Shown here piece after piece: positions 47,928 through 56,083 of a stretch of 64,000 nt of DNA (positions within the stretch are counted from its first letter, which is position 1; each line of letters starts with the position of its first letter). Source of the stretch: AC-49 sp963817035 (GTDB lineage: Bacteria; Actinomycetota; Thermoleophilia; Solirubrobacterales; Solirubrobacteraceae); NCBI GenBank assembly GCA_963817035.1, contig CAWFMM010000003.1, positions 434,001-498,000 on the forward strand, written 5' to 3'. The translations under genes and the position numbers were made by a program. The notes under the pieces are model-generated. The model was given only the letters and a program-made list of their open reading frames with translations. It ran no database searches and was not told the DNA's origin.

Positions 47928-48903
47928 CGGCAGCTTCCTCTTCCTCCTCGGCCGCGCGCGCCGCCTTGCCCGCGCGGATCACCTCGCCGAACGAGCGGAA
48001 GCGGAAGATGAAGAACACCGCGGCGAAGCCGAGCGCGAAGCTGAAGATCGCGATCGCCAACTGCTGGCCGACCGCGTAGGCGGCGACCGTCGCCGCCGAC
48101 GCGTTGCCGGCGAAGACCTGGAGCAGCAGCGCCTGCTGCACCCCGGCGCCGCCCGGCGTGAACGGGACGATCGTCGACACCGCGTTGACCCCGAACACGA
48201 GCAGAACGTTGCGCACCGAGCCGCCGACGCCGAACGCCTCGAGCAGGAACCAGAACCCGGTGAAGCGGCACAACCAGCCGAGGAACTGCACGAAGTAGAC
48301 CTCGCGGAAGTAGCGCCGGCGATCACTGAGGATCGTGTAGCCCTGGCGCACGCGCGCCCAGAACGCCCGCACGCGCGCGCTGAGCAGCGCCGTCGCGACG
48401 ACGAGGGCGACGCCGAGCGCGGTGATCACGAACAACGTGAACCGGGTGTGCGAGGCGAAGTACGACAGGTCGAACGCGTTGAGCTTCGAGAAGTCCGGCG
48501 GCTTGGGGAACACGCCCTGGGTGAACGAGAAGATCAGGACCGGGATTGCGATCGTCGCGTCGAACAGCGCATCGACCGTCATCCCCGCGCCGACCGCCGG
48601 GTAGCTCGAGTTCGGGATCGAGCTGCGACACAGGAACAGCTTGATGATGTCGCCGCCGCGCGCCGGGACGACGGCGTTGAACCCGACGCCGGCAACGTAG
48701 GCACCGAAGATCCGCCGGAATTGGAAGCGCTCGGCCGGGTAGGCGGCGCGCAGCACGTTGAAGGTCGCCCGCGAGCGGAAGGTCAGGTTCAGGCCGTGGA
48801 ACGTCAGCCCGAGCACGAGGTAGCCCCACTTCAGCGCGGCCAGGCTCGCAAAGAACGAGTTGACGCCTTCCAGGAAGGTGTTGAGGCTCGAGTCGGCGAG
48901 CAC
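47863..48903 (-). CDS. UPF0104/LPG-synthase-type integral membrane protein
   Basis: The 346-residue product resembles the membrane half of lysylphosphatidylglycerol synthases and UPF0104 flippase-like proteins. It has about seven helices, an N-terminal ALKWGYLVLGLTFHGLNLTF, the GVGFNAVVPARGGDIIKLFL motif and STIVPFTPGGAGVQQALLLQ, which are the family marks. There is no aminoacyl-transferase domain; the last 35 residues are a Glu-rich then basic tail. I chose GTG at 48903; upstream frame extends into the HAD gene. A lipid-related membrane role is likely but unproven. Confidence 0.82.
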   Translation of the reverse strand: MLADSSLNTFLEGVNSFFASLAALKWGYLVLGLTFHGLNLTFRSRATFNVLRAAYPAERFQFRRIFGAYVAGVGFNAVVPARGGDIIKLFLCRSSIPNSSYPAVGAGMTVDALFDATIAIPVLIFSFTQGVFPKPPDFSKLNAFDLSYFASHTRFTLFVITALGVALVVATALLSARVRAFWARVRQGYTILSDRRRYFREVYFVQFLGWLCRFTGFWFLLEAFGVGGSVRNVLLVFGVNAVSTIVPFTPGGAGVQQALLLQVFAGNASAATVAAYAVGQQLAIAIFSFALGFAAVFFIFRFRSFGEVIRAGKAARAAEEEEEAAAIADPGAPRARERPPQGRRSP

Positions 48904-48920
48904 GGCCCAACCGTACCCAG

Positions 48921-49607
48921 CTACGCGGCGCTGATCCCCAGCGCCGCGGCGACGCGCGGGTCGGTGAGGCTCGGGCAGACGAGGTCGGCGTCGTCGAGCA
49001 CGACGCCCGGGAACGAGGGCACGCCGATCGTGTACGCCCCAGCGGCCCGTGCCGCGGCGACCCCGGTCGGAGAGTCCTCGAGCGCGACGCACCGCTCCGC
49101 CGTCGTGCCGAGCTGGTTCGCCAGTGCCACGTACAGATCTGGCGCCGGCTTGGGCTGGTCGACGTCGTCGGCACTGAGGACGGCGTCGAACGCGTCAGCG
49201 ATGCCGGCGGCGGCGATCACCGCCTCGACGAACGGGCGCTGCGAGTTCGACGCCAGGCCGAGCGGCAGTCCTTGCGCGCGCACGCGCGCGAGGAGGTCGA
49301 GCGCGCCGGGCATCGGCTCGGCGCCGCCGCGGGTCTCGACCATCACGAGGTCATACAGCTCGACCCGCAGCTCCTCGCCGCGGTCAGGCTGCTGGAGCGC
49401 CGTGGCGAGCAGGTGCGCCTGGCGATCGCCCGACGAGCCGAGCATCGCGCGCTTGTCGTCGACGGTGAACGTGGCGCCGTAACGCTCGAACAGCTTCTCC
49501 TCGGCGCGCGTCCACAGCAGCTCGGTGTCGAGGAGCAGCCCGTCGTTGTCGAACATGACGGCGGCGGGCGGCGAGGGCACGCCTCCCAGCCTAGATGGCG
49601 GCGACAT
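48921..49607 (-). CDS. HAD-superfamily phosphatase/phosphoglucomutase-like protein
   Basis: The product (up to 228 residues) has HAD motif I AVMFDNDGLLLDTELLW with Asn between the two Asp residues (DND instead of DMD/DXD), motif II GLASNSQRPFVEAVI, motif III Lys in VDQPKPAPDLYVAL and motif IV LEDSPTGVAAARAAG. The cap (about 30-95) is helical, as in beta-phosphoglucomutase-type enzymes. Starts at ATG 49607 or GTG 49580 are both possible; ATG 49556 would cut the first strand. The start overlaps the GNAT stop by 17 bases if 49607 is used. Confidence 0.85.
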   Translation of the reverse strand: MSPPSRLGGVPSPPAAVMFDNDGLLLDTELLWTRAEEKLFERYGATFTVDDKRAMLGSSGDRQAHLLATALQQPDRGEELRVELYDLVMVETRGGAEPMPGALDLLARVRAQGLPLGLASNSQRPFVEAVIAAAGIADAFDAVLSADDVDQPKPAPDLYVALANQLGTTAERCVALEDSPTGVAAARAAGAYTIGVPSFPGVVLDDADLVCPSLTDPRVAAALGISAA

Positions 49608-50196
49608 CGCGCCACATCAGCCACAGCTTCGGCCCGTCCCTGGGCATCTGGACCTCATCGGTGACGCGAAAGCCGAAGCGGGAGTAGAAGGCGATGTTTC
49701 GCTGCGTCGACGTCTCGAGGTAGGCGGGCAGGCCTTCGGCGTCCGCGAGCGCCAGGCCGGGGCCGAGCGCCGCACTGCCGCGCCCCTGCCCCTGGGCCAG
49801 CGGGTCGGTGCCGAGCAGCGCGAGGTGCATGTGGGGCTCGGTCGGGTGGCGGCGATCAACATCGGCCAGGCCGCCGACAACGCTGGGCAGGTAGCGGATC
49901 ATCGCCGGCGCGATGCGCACGAACAGCGTCAGCGCCTCCCACGTCGACTCGCGCCATCGGCCCGGCAGCGCCCACAGCGCGACGGCGGCGCCGTCGCTGG
50001 TCATCGTGACCTGTTCCTGCGGCGCGAGGCGCTTGAGCAGCCACAGGAAGTAGTGGCGCGCGTAGCGGTCGCGCGTGGCGTCCGAGCGCAGCAGCCAGCG
50101 GTAGAACGGATCGTCGGCGAACGCGCGGCCGAGCATGGCGGCCAGCGCCGGCGAGTCAGCGGGTGTGGCGAGGCGAACGTCGATCGGCGGACTCAG
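49591..50196 (-). CDS. GNAT-family acetyltransferase, apparently started from CTG
   Basis: The product of about 201 residues opens with the GNAT first strand DVRLATPADSPALAAMLGRA, has the central HMHLALLGTDPLAQGQGRGS acetyl-CoA loop and the C-terminal YLETSTQRNIAFYSRFGFRV. No ATG, GTG or TTG lies in frame before the conserved first strand; the first ATG (in AAMLGRAF) would delete it. CTG at 50196 overlaps the stop of the upstream Bax-inhibitor gene as CTGA, so coupling from a CTG start is the best reading. The substrate is unknown. Confidence 0.78.
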   Translation of the reverse strand: MSPPIDVRLATPADSPALAAMLGRAFADDPFYRWLLRSDATRDRYARHYFLWLLKRLAPQEQVTMTSDGAAVALWALPGRWRESTWEALTLFVRIAPAMIRYLPSVVGGLADVDRRHPTEPHMHLALLGTDPLAQGQGRGSAALGPGLALADAEGLPAYLETSTQRNIAFYSRFGFRVTDEVQMPRDGPKLWLMWRDVAAI

Positions 50197-50897
50197 CGGG
50201 CGTTGCCGAAGATCCGCAGCAGGCTGATGACCAGGTTGATGAAGTCCAGGTACAGCCGCAGCGCGCCGAAGATCGCGAGCTTCTGGGTCGCGGCGGCGTC
50301 GCCGGCGGCCAGCACGCGCATCTTCTTGATCGACTGGATGTCGTAGGCGGTGAAGCCGGCGAAGATGATGACGCCGCCCCAGCCGATGATCAGGTTGAGC
50401 GTCTCGCCCCCGATGAAGATGAACGCGATCGACGCGACGATCAGCCCGATCAGCGCGCCGAACAGGATCCCGCCCATCCCGCTGAGGTCTCGCTCGGTGA
50501 AGTAGCCGTAGGCGGCCATCCCGGCGAACACTCCGGTCGCGCCGGCGAACGCGCCGACGACCGAGCCGGTCGTGTAGATCTGAAACAGGACGGCGAACGT
50601 CAGGCCCATCAGCCCGGCATAGAGGCAGAAGACGATCGCGGCCATGGTCGCCGACATCTTGGGTAGCGCAACCGTCAACGCGAGCACCACGACGAGCTGG
50701 GCGGCGAACAGCACCCAGAGCGCGGCCGGGTGCTGGTTGAAGTAGTTCAGCAGCCGATCGGATTGCGAGAAGTACGCCGCTACGCCGGTCGTCAGGGCGA
50801 CCGCGAGGATCATCCACGCGAAGACCTCGCGCAGGTAATTGCGCTCGGCGACGGCGTCATCGATCGTTCCAAAGGCCGTGTTGGAGGTGATGCTCAT
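50193..50897 (-). CDS. Bax inhibitor-1/YccA family membrane protein
   Basis: The 234-residue product has seven hydrophobic helices and the family pattern: NYLREVFAWMILAVALTTGV near the N-terminus, YTTGSVVGAFAGATGVFAGM, and IIFAGFTAYDIQSIKKM, which holds the conserved acidic residue of the last helices. Bacterial members (YetJ, YccA) conduct calcium or modulate FtsH. TATCGT lies seven bases before the ATG. It is followed by the GNAT gene through a CTGA overlap. Confidence 0.92.
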   Translation of the reverse strand: MSITSNTAFGTIDDAVAERNYLREVFAWMILAVALTTGVAAYFSQSDRLLNYFNQHPAALWVLFAAQLVVVLALTVALPKMSATMAAIVFCLYAGLMGLTFAVLFQIYTTGSVVGAFAGATGVFAGMAAYGYFTERDLSGMGGILFGALIGLIVASIAFIFIGGETLNLIIGWGGVIIFAGFTAYDIQSIKKMRVLAAGDAAATQKLAIFGALRLYLDFINLVISLLRIFGNAR

Positions 50898-50904
50898 GGA
50901 TCAC

Positions 50905-50910
50905 ACGATA
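50905..50910 (-). promoter_or_regulatory. Candidate -10 hexamer TATCGT for the Bax-inhibitor gene
   Basis: TATCGT ends seven bases before the ATG at 50897; it lies in the 23-bp gap after the peroxiredoxin stop. Confidence 0.4.
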
Positions 50911-50920
50911 GAGCGTGGGT

Positions 50921-51391
50921 TCAGGCGGCCGCAAGCTCCGCAAGCGCCGTGAGCACGTCGTCGTCGTGGGTCTTGGGCGAAGCCTTCTCGATGACGTGGC
51001 GCACGACGCCGTCGGCGTCGAGGATGAACGTCGAGCGCTGGGCGCCCATGAACGTCCTGCCGTACATCGACTTCTCGACCCAGACGCCGTACTGCTCGCA
51101 AACAGCGTGGTCCGCATCGGCGAGCAGGGTGAAGTTCAGGCCCTGTTCGTCATGGAACTTCTTGACCGCCTTGACCGGGTCGGGCGAGACGCCGACGACC
51201 GTCGCGCCGGTGGCGCCGTAGTCGGCCTGGTGGTCGCGGATTCCGCACGCCTGGATCGTGCAGCCCGGCGTGTCGGCCTTGGGATAGAAGTAGAGGACGA
51301 CCTCGGTGCCGCGCAGGTCGCGGAGGCGGACGGGGTTGCCGTCGTGGTCGGGCAGCGTGAAGTCTGGGGCGATGGTTCCGGGCTCGATCAT
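50921..51391 (-). CDS. bcp: Thioredoxin-dependent peroxiredoxin (Bcp type)
   Basis: Bcp peroxiredoxins reduce peroxides in the cytoplasm. In the 156-residue product, IAPDFTLPDHDGNPVRLRDL opens the fold and YPKADTPGCTIQACGIRDH carries both the peroxidatic Cys and the resolving Cys five residues later, as in atypical two-Cys Bcp. VVGVSPDPVKAVKKFHDEQG and GRTFMGAQRSTFILDADG are also typical. The ATG at 51391 is five bases after the Fpg stop, so the two oxidative-damage genes are probably co-transcribed. Confidence 0.94.
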   Translation of the reverse strand: MIEPGTIAPDFTLPDHDGNPVRLRDLRGTEVVLYFYPKADTPGCTIQACGIRDHQADYGATGATVVGVSPDPVKAVKKFHDEQGLNFTLLADADHAVCEQYGVWVEKSMYGRTFMGAQRSTFILDADGVVRHVIEKASPKTHDDDVLTALAELAAA

Positions 51392-51396
51392 GGGCG

Positions 51397-52254
51397 TCAC
51401 TTCAGCAGACGCGAGAGGCGGCGGTCCTTGAGCACGCGGCCGCCGGTCTGGTCGGTGGGGCAGTAACACATGACGTAGGAGTCGTAGTGGACCGCCTCGA
51501 TCGTCGTGCCGCAGTTCGGGCACGGCTCGCCGGCCTGGCGGTGGATCTGGAGCGGGAGCGGCAGCTTGTCCGGGATCGGCAGCGCGACAACCTGCTCGTA
51601 ATGCTCGATCGCCCCGCCGAGCCGGGCGACCATCGCCTCGCGCAGCGCCGTCGCCTCGTCCTCGTCGAGGCCGTCGGCGCGGGCGAACGGGGAGAGCCTG
51701 GCCGTCCACAGGATCTCGTCGACCCATGAGCGACCGATGCCGGTGATCACGCGCTGGTCTCGCAGGACGCCATGGAGTGGGCGGGCGCCCTGGCCGGCGA
51801 GGAGCTCACGCAGGTCGTGCGGCGGGTCGGGCCAGGCCTCGGGGCCGAGGGTGGCGAGCGCGTCGTCGTCTTCGAGCTCGGGTGCCCGCAGCAGCTTCAC
51901 CCACGCCGCCTGACGCGTGCCGAACTCGCGCAGCCGCAGCTCGCGCTCGTCGCCGGCGATGCGAATCAGGAGTCGGGACGTGCGGTCGCGGGGGCCGGCG
52001 TGCTTGTCGAAGAGCTGGAGGCGCCCGGCGGACATGAGGTGGATCAGGAGGACGAGGTCGCCGTCGATGTCGACGACGAGGTGCTTGCCGCGCCGGCGGA
52101 TGTGCTCGATCTTCCTGCCTTCGATCGTGTGTAGCGGAGGATCGAATGTCTTCAGCGCGTTGAGGCCCGGGGTCAGAGCCGAGGCGATCGTGGCTCCGCT
52201 GAGCGCCGCGTCGAGGCGGCGCGCGGTGATCTCGACCTCGGGGAGCTCGGGCAC
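51397..52254 (-). CDS. Formamidopyrimidine-DNA glycosylase/Nei-family repair enzyme
   Basis: Fpg/Nei enzymes excise oxidised bases. The 285-residue product has the catalytic N-terminal PELPEVE (Pro after Met, then Glu), the Lys in RRRGKHLVVDIDGDLVLLIH, and a C-terminal zinc-finger region CPNCGTTIEAVHYDSYVMCY with CPTDQTGGRVLKDRRLSRLL. The last zinc ligand, normally CXXC, reads CPTD, so a Cys is replaced by Asp although an extra Cys lies two residues earlier. GTG start at 52254 with TACGAT seven bases upstream. MutM versus Nei type is not decided. Confidence 0.9.
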   Translation of the reverse strand: MPELPEVEITARRLDAALSGATIASALTPGLNALKTFDPPLHTIEGRKIEHIRRRGKHLVVDIDGDLVLLIHLMSAGRLQLFDKHAGPRDRTSRLLIRIAGDERELRLREFGTRQAAWVKLLRAPELEDDDALATLGPEAWPDPPHDLRELLAGQGARPLHGVLRDQRVITGIGRSWVDEILWTARLSPFARADGLDEDEATALREAMVARLGGAIEHYEQVVALPIPDKLPLPLQIHRQAGEPCPNCGTTIEAVHYDSYVMCYCPTDQTGGRVLKDRRLSRLLK

Positions 52255-52261
52255 GGTGTCA

Positions 52262-52267
52262 ATCGTA
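52262..52267 (-). promoter_or_regulatory. Candidate -10 hexamer TACGAT for the Fpg/Nei gene
   Basis: TACGAT on the minus strand ends seven bases before the GTG at 52254. Confidence 0.4.
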
Positions 52268-52290
52268 GGGCCGGGAGCGCGGGTTCCCGC

Positions 52291-52527
52291 TCACGCCCGC
52301 AGCAACGCCCCGACCGTCCGCGCCACCGACGCTCGCACCCCCGCCTCGTCCAGGCCCTGCGCCTCGAGCCGCCGCCGGTGCGGCTCGCCGCACGCCGACT
52401 TCAGCGCCGCCAGCAGCACGCGCCGGTGCTCCGGCCGCGCGGCCTCGAGCTCGGAACGGAACGCCACCTCGACCGCCACGCCGCCGTCGAGCACCGACGC
52501 CAGACGATCCCCAAGACCGACGCTCAC
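52291..52527 (-). CDS. Small protein of unknown function following sixA
   Basis: The 78-residue frame starts within a four-base overlap with the sixA stop, the usual sign of a coupled gene. The product is helical and Arg/Ala-rich (FRSELEAARPEHRRVLLAAL) with one Cys and no recognised domain. It ends 36 bp before the Fpg/Nei gene. It could be a CHAD-type or regulatory remnant, but nothing visible supports that. Confidence 0.5.
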   Translation of the reverse strand: MSVGLGDRLASVLDGGVAVEVAFRSELEAARPEHRRVLLAALKSACGEPHRRRLEAQGLDEAGVRASVARTVGALLRA

Positions 52528-52991
52528 CGGATTCGCTCGATCTCCCGCGGGCGCAGCAGCACCAGCAGCTCTCCGTCCCCGCCCTCGGTCCGCACACCGA
52601 CGATGCCGCCCTTCTTGATGTCGGCGCGAGCGCCGGTCAGGTCGTGGACGACCTGGCTGAAGTCCGGCTCGTGGCCGACGACGAGGACGCGCCCGTCGTC
52701 GCCCACGGCCTCCAACAGTTCCCGCGCGTCACGCTCGCTGAAACCGGAAGCGAGGGGGACGTGCTCGACCGGCTGCGCCCCGAGCGCCTCGCACGCGTAC
52801 GCCGCCGTCTGGGCCGAGCGAACCTTCGGGCTCGTGAAGACGGCGTCGAAGTCCCCGACGAGCGCCTGGAGCGCCCGCCCTGCCGCTCGTGACTGATCGA
52901 TGCCGCGCGGCGTGAGCTCGCGTTGCGAGTCCTCGCGCACGCCGTGCGGCTCCGCGTCTCCGTGGCGGAGCAACCAGAGCTGACGAGCCAT
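52524..52991 (-). CDS. sixA: SixA-type phosphohistidine phosphatase
   Basis: SixA proteins are small histidine phosphatases that dephosphorylate phosphohistidine. The 155-residue product has the RHG motif (Arg9, His10) in LWLLRHGDAEPHG, VFTSPKVRSAQTAAYACEAL, and the second His107 in VLVVGHEPDFSQVVHDL. The ATG at 52991 is clear. It is followed by the small gene at 52291 through a four-base overlap. Confidence 0.92.
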   Translation of the reverse strand: MARQLWLLRHGDAEPHGVREDSQRELTPRGIDQSRAAGRALQALVGDFDAVFTSPKVRSAQTAAYACEALGAQPVEHVPLASGFSERDARELLEAVGDDGRVLVVGHEPDFSQVVHDLTGARADIKKGGIVGVRTEGGDGELLVLLRPREIERIR

Positions 52992-53101
52992 GTGCAGAGT
53001 GTCCCAGGACGCCGGATCGTGCAGGCGATATTGCGGACGGGCCTGTCACCTATCTGCTGCATCGCGGCGAGACGATCGTCGTCCTGCCCGCGCCCACGCG
53101 A

Positions 53102-54004
53102 TCACGGCCGCGAAATAGCGCCCTCGCGCTCGATCCGCGCGCGCAGCTCCTCGCCGCGCCCCGCGGCCACTGCTCGCGCCGCGCGCGCATCGGTCAGCTC
53201 GACGCCCTCGCGTCCCGCCAGATCCAACAGCTCCTGGCGCTCCTCGCCCTCGCGCGCGGCCTTCAGGAACAGCCAGCAGAACAGGCCGAGCGTCAGCATC
53301 GATTCCCAGAACATCATCAGCGCGCCGGCGTCGATCTGGTCAGCCGCCGGCGAGACCCCGCGGGCCGCCTCGCCCGCCGCGTAGACGTCGTAGAAGTGCC
53401 CGCCGCCGAAGACGAAGACGTTGCCGAGCACCCCGCCGATCAGGCGCACGGCGATGATGTAGCCGAGCTTCGCGCCGTTGCCGAACCACGTCGGCTTGGG
53501 CAGCGGCCCGAACAGGCACATCCACATGTTCGCGCCGAGCGCGATGAACAGCGTGTGCTGAAGCGCGTGCAGCCCCGCGTGGTTGACCGCCGCGTCCTGG
53601 AGCGCCGGAAGGTGCCAGGCGTAGAAATCCAGCGCCCACAGCGGCAGTGCGATCAGCGGGTGCGTGAGGATCCGCAGGCGGTCGAAGAACGCGATCTTCA
53701 GCACCGGCGCGAGCAGCGGCCCGGTCAGCCCGAGGACGAGCAACAGCGAGCCGACGTCGCCGAGCAGCAGGTGCTCGAGCATGTGGACCGCGAACAGGTC
53801 GTCGGCGAGCTTGCCCAGCGGCGACGTCAGCGTCCCGACGATGACGAGCAGGCCCGCGTAGAAGCACCACTGGCGCCAGCCGGGCACCGCCCGCGGCGTG
53901 TTGGCCAGCGTGTGGACCCGCTTGGCATAGAGCATCCCGCTGATCGCGGCGGGAGCGAGTTGCAGCGGTTCGAGGGTCGGGCCGGGAATGCCTGCGGCGA
54001 TCAG
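53102..54004 (-). CDS. ctaG: CtaG-type cytochrome c oxidase assembly protein, apparently started from CTG
   Basis: The caa3-type CtaG family helps build cytochrome oxidase. The product has about seven helices, the pattern VHMLEHLLLGDVGSLLLVLG, HALQHTLFIALGANMWM and a late GGHFYDVYAAGEAAR. The family's first helix begins before the ATG at 53935 (EPLQLAPAAISGMLYAKRVH), yet no ATG, GTG or TTG lies in frame upstream. CTG at 54004 overlaps the stop of the aldehyde dehydrogenase gene as CTGA, with GAGGG eight bases before it. From there the product is 300 residues. Confidence 0.85.
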   Translation of the reverse strand: MIAAGIPGPTLEPLQLAPAAISGMLYAKRVHTLANTPRAVPGWRQWCFYAGLLVIVGTLTSPLGKLADDLFAVHMLEHLLLGDVGSLLLVLGLTGPLLAPVLKIAFFDRLRILTHPLIALPLWALDFYAWHLPALQDAAVNHAGLHALQHTLFIALGANMWMCLFGPLPKPTWFGNGAKLGYIIAVRLIGGVLGNVFVFGGGHFYDVYAAGEAARGVSPAADQIDAGALMMFWESMLTLGLFCWLFLKAAREGEERQELLDLAGREGVELTDARAARAVAAGRGEELRARIEREGAISRP

Positions 54005-55554
54005 TCGCGTGACCCTCGGCCCCAGAGGAACCCGTACATGCGCACGATGCCGCGGCTCGCCTTGGACGTGTAGGGGAACATCTGCAGGTCGCGCTTCATG
54101 TGGAAGCGCGAGATCAGGATCGACTGCTGGGCGCAGTACTTGCGGATGCCGCCGGCGCCGTGGCGCGAGCCCAGGCCCGACGCCTTCCAGCCGCCGAACG
54201 GTAGCTCGAGCGCGCTGTAGTTCATGACCACGTCGTTGACGCAGATCGCGCCGGACTCGACGCGCCGCGCGACCGCCTCGCCCTTGGCGATGTCCTTGGT
54301 GAAGACCGACCCGCTGAGCCCGTAGGGCGAGTCGTTGGCGAGCTTGATCGCCTCCTCGGCGTCACGCACCTTCATGATCGGCAGCGTCGGGCCGAACGTC
54401 TCCTCGGTCATGCACGTCATCGCGTGATCGACGTCGACGAGCACCGTCGGCGCATACGCCGTGTCACCGATGCCGCGTTTGCCGCCGACGAGCACGCGGG
54501 CGCCCTTCTCGACGGCGTCCTTGACCTGGCTCTCGATGATGTCCAGCTGCGCCGGCGAGGTCAGCGTTCCGACCTCGACCGTGCCCGGCCCACCGGGCGT
54601 GCCCTGGCGTAGCGCCTGCACCTTCGTGACGACCTTGGCGACGAACTCGTCGTAGGCCGGCTCCTCGACGTAGACGCGCTCGACCGAGATGCATGTCTGG
54701 CCGGCGTTCTGCATCGACCAGAAGACGGCGGAGTTCGCGGCGCGCTCGAGGTCGGCGTCGGCAAGCACGATCATCGGATCCTTGCCGCCGAGCTCCAGCG
54801 ACGCTGGGATCAACCGTTCGGCGGCGGCCTTGGCGACCTGGCGGCCGGTCTTCGTCGAGCCGGTGAACATGATCATGTCGACCTCGTCGATCAGCGCCCG
54901 GCCGGCCTCGCCGCCTCCCGTCGCGACCTGGAAGGCGTGTTCGGGCATGCCGCATTGCGTCAGTCCCTCGGCGAGCAGCATCGACGTCAGCGGCGTCAGC
55001 TCCGACGGCTTGAGGATCACGCTGTTGCCCGCGGCGAGCGCGGGGATGCAGTCGCCGAACGAGTTGACGAGCGGGTAGTTCCACGGGCCGATCACGCCGA
55101 TCAGGCCGAGCGGGCGGTAGCGCAGCTTGAGCTTCTTGCCGAGGACGAAGACCGAGCCCGACTTGACCTTCTGGTCGGCGAGGTACGTCTCGGCGTTCTT
55201 GGCCCAGAAGCCGAACGCGCTGGCGCCGTAGGAGAGCTCGAGCAGGCCGGCGTCCTCCCACGACTTGCCGGTCTCCGAGCAGATAGTCGCGATCATCCGG
55301 TCGGAGTTGTCGAGCAGCCACTTCTGCGCGCGGCGCAGCACGCGGGCGCGACCGTCGAAGCCGAGCGCGTCCCATGCGGGCTGGACGGCGCGGCCCTGGC
55401 GCGCGAGGCGCGCGATGTCCTGGGCCGAGCAGTCGGGAACGGTGGCGATGACCTCGCCCGTCGCGGGGTTGGTGACGTCGATCGTCTGCGCCGCGCCCGA
55501 TCCGTTGGGGGAGACCGCGTCGGGTGCGGTCGTCTGCTCCTGGGTACCGGCCAT
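54001..55554 (-). CDS. NAD(P)-dependent aldehyde dehydrogenase
   Basis: The 517-residue enzyme oxidises an aldehyde to its acid. Motifs: IGVIGPWNYPLVNSFGDCIP with the catalytic Asn159, FTGSTKTGRQVAKAAAERL, the general base Glu254 in ASLELGGKDP and the nucleophile Cys288 in NAGQTCISVERVYV. The sequence resembles the broad succinate-semialdehyde/coniferyl-aldehyde group; the substrate is not evident. GGAG precedes the ATG at 55554. The C-terminal 30 residues extend past the usual end. It is followed by ctaG in a CTGA overlap. Confidence 0.93.
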   Translation of the reverse strand: MAGTQEQTTAPDAVSPNGSGAAQTIDVTNPATGEVIATVPDCSAQDIARLARQGRAVQPAWDALGFDGRARVLRRAQKWLLDNSDRMIATICSETGKSWEDAGLLELSYGASAFGFWAKNAETYLADQKVKSGSVFVLGKKLKLRYRPLGLIGVIGPWNYPLVNSFGDCIPALAAGNSVILKPSELTPLTSMLLAEGLTQCGMPEHAFQVATGGGEAGRALIDEVDMIMFTGSTKTGRQVAKAAAERLIPASLELGGKDPMIVLADADLERAANSAVFWSMQNAGQTCISVERVYVEEPAYDEFVAKVVTKVQALRQGTPGGPGTVEVGTLTSPAQLDIIESQVKDAVEKGARVLVGGKRGIGDTAYAPTVLVDVDHAMTCMTEETFGPTLPIMKVRDAEEAIKLANDSPYGLSGSVFTKDIAKGEAVARRVESGAICVNDVVMNYSALELPFGGWKASGLGSRHGAGGIRKYCAQQSILISRFHMKRDLQMFPYTSKASRGIVRMYGFLWGRGSRD

Positions 55555-55740
55555 GTCGACTTCTCCTCGATCGCGTGAGACGCAGACCTAGAGGCTAGCG
55601 CGCGTAACTTCGCGCGGTGGGTGTCGTTGTGGGGACATGACCAACACGAACGCCCACGGATCGGAGGCCGCGCGTCGCGCGGCCGTGACGACCGTCAGCG
55701 TTCGCGTTTGCTGTCCGGCCCGTCGGGGATCGTTGATGGC

Positions 55741-56073
55741 ATGGTGCCGCGTCCAAAGTCGGTGAAGCGTTCAGCCGCTGAGATATTCAGCGCGCTTGGG
55801 CAGGCGGAGCGCGTCGCGATCCTGAAGTGCTTCGAGCCGTCCGACGGGGATGCCAAGGCGATCGAGCTGTCGGCGAAGATGCTCTCGCAGCGGCTTGCCA
55901 AGCCCATGTCGAATATCGCCTACCACGTGAAGGCGCTGCGGTCCGCAGGCCTGTTGTACACGGCGCGCTACGAGCAGCGCCGCGGCGCGCGCGAGAACTA
56001 CCAGAAGCTGACCGCGCTCGGAGAGCGGGCCATGGACCTCATCGAACACGCGGAGAACGTGGCCGCCGGCTGA
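55741..56073 (+). CDS. ArsR-like winged-helix regulator
   Basis: The 110-residue product has a winged helix-turn-helix: AAEIFSALGQAERVAILKCF, then AKMLSQRLAKPMSNIAYHVK as recognition helix and LRSAGLLYTARYEQRRGARE as wing. It has one Cys and no obvious metal-binding pair. I chose the ATG at 55741; the upstream frame is open to 55621 with poor coding character. A 42-codon frame with a Cys-Cys pair (55637-55765) overlaps the start in another frame. The target is unknown. Confidence 0.78.
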   Translation: MVPRPKSVKRSAAEIFSALGQAERVAILKCFEPSDGDAKAIELSAKMLSQRLAKPMSNIAYHVKALRSAGLLYTARYEQRRGARENYQKLTALGERAMDLIEHAENVAAG

Positions 56074-56083
56074 AGACTCGCCC

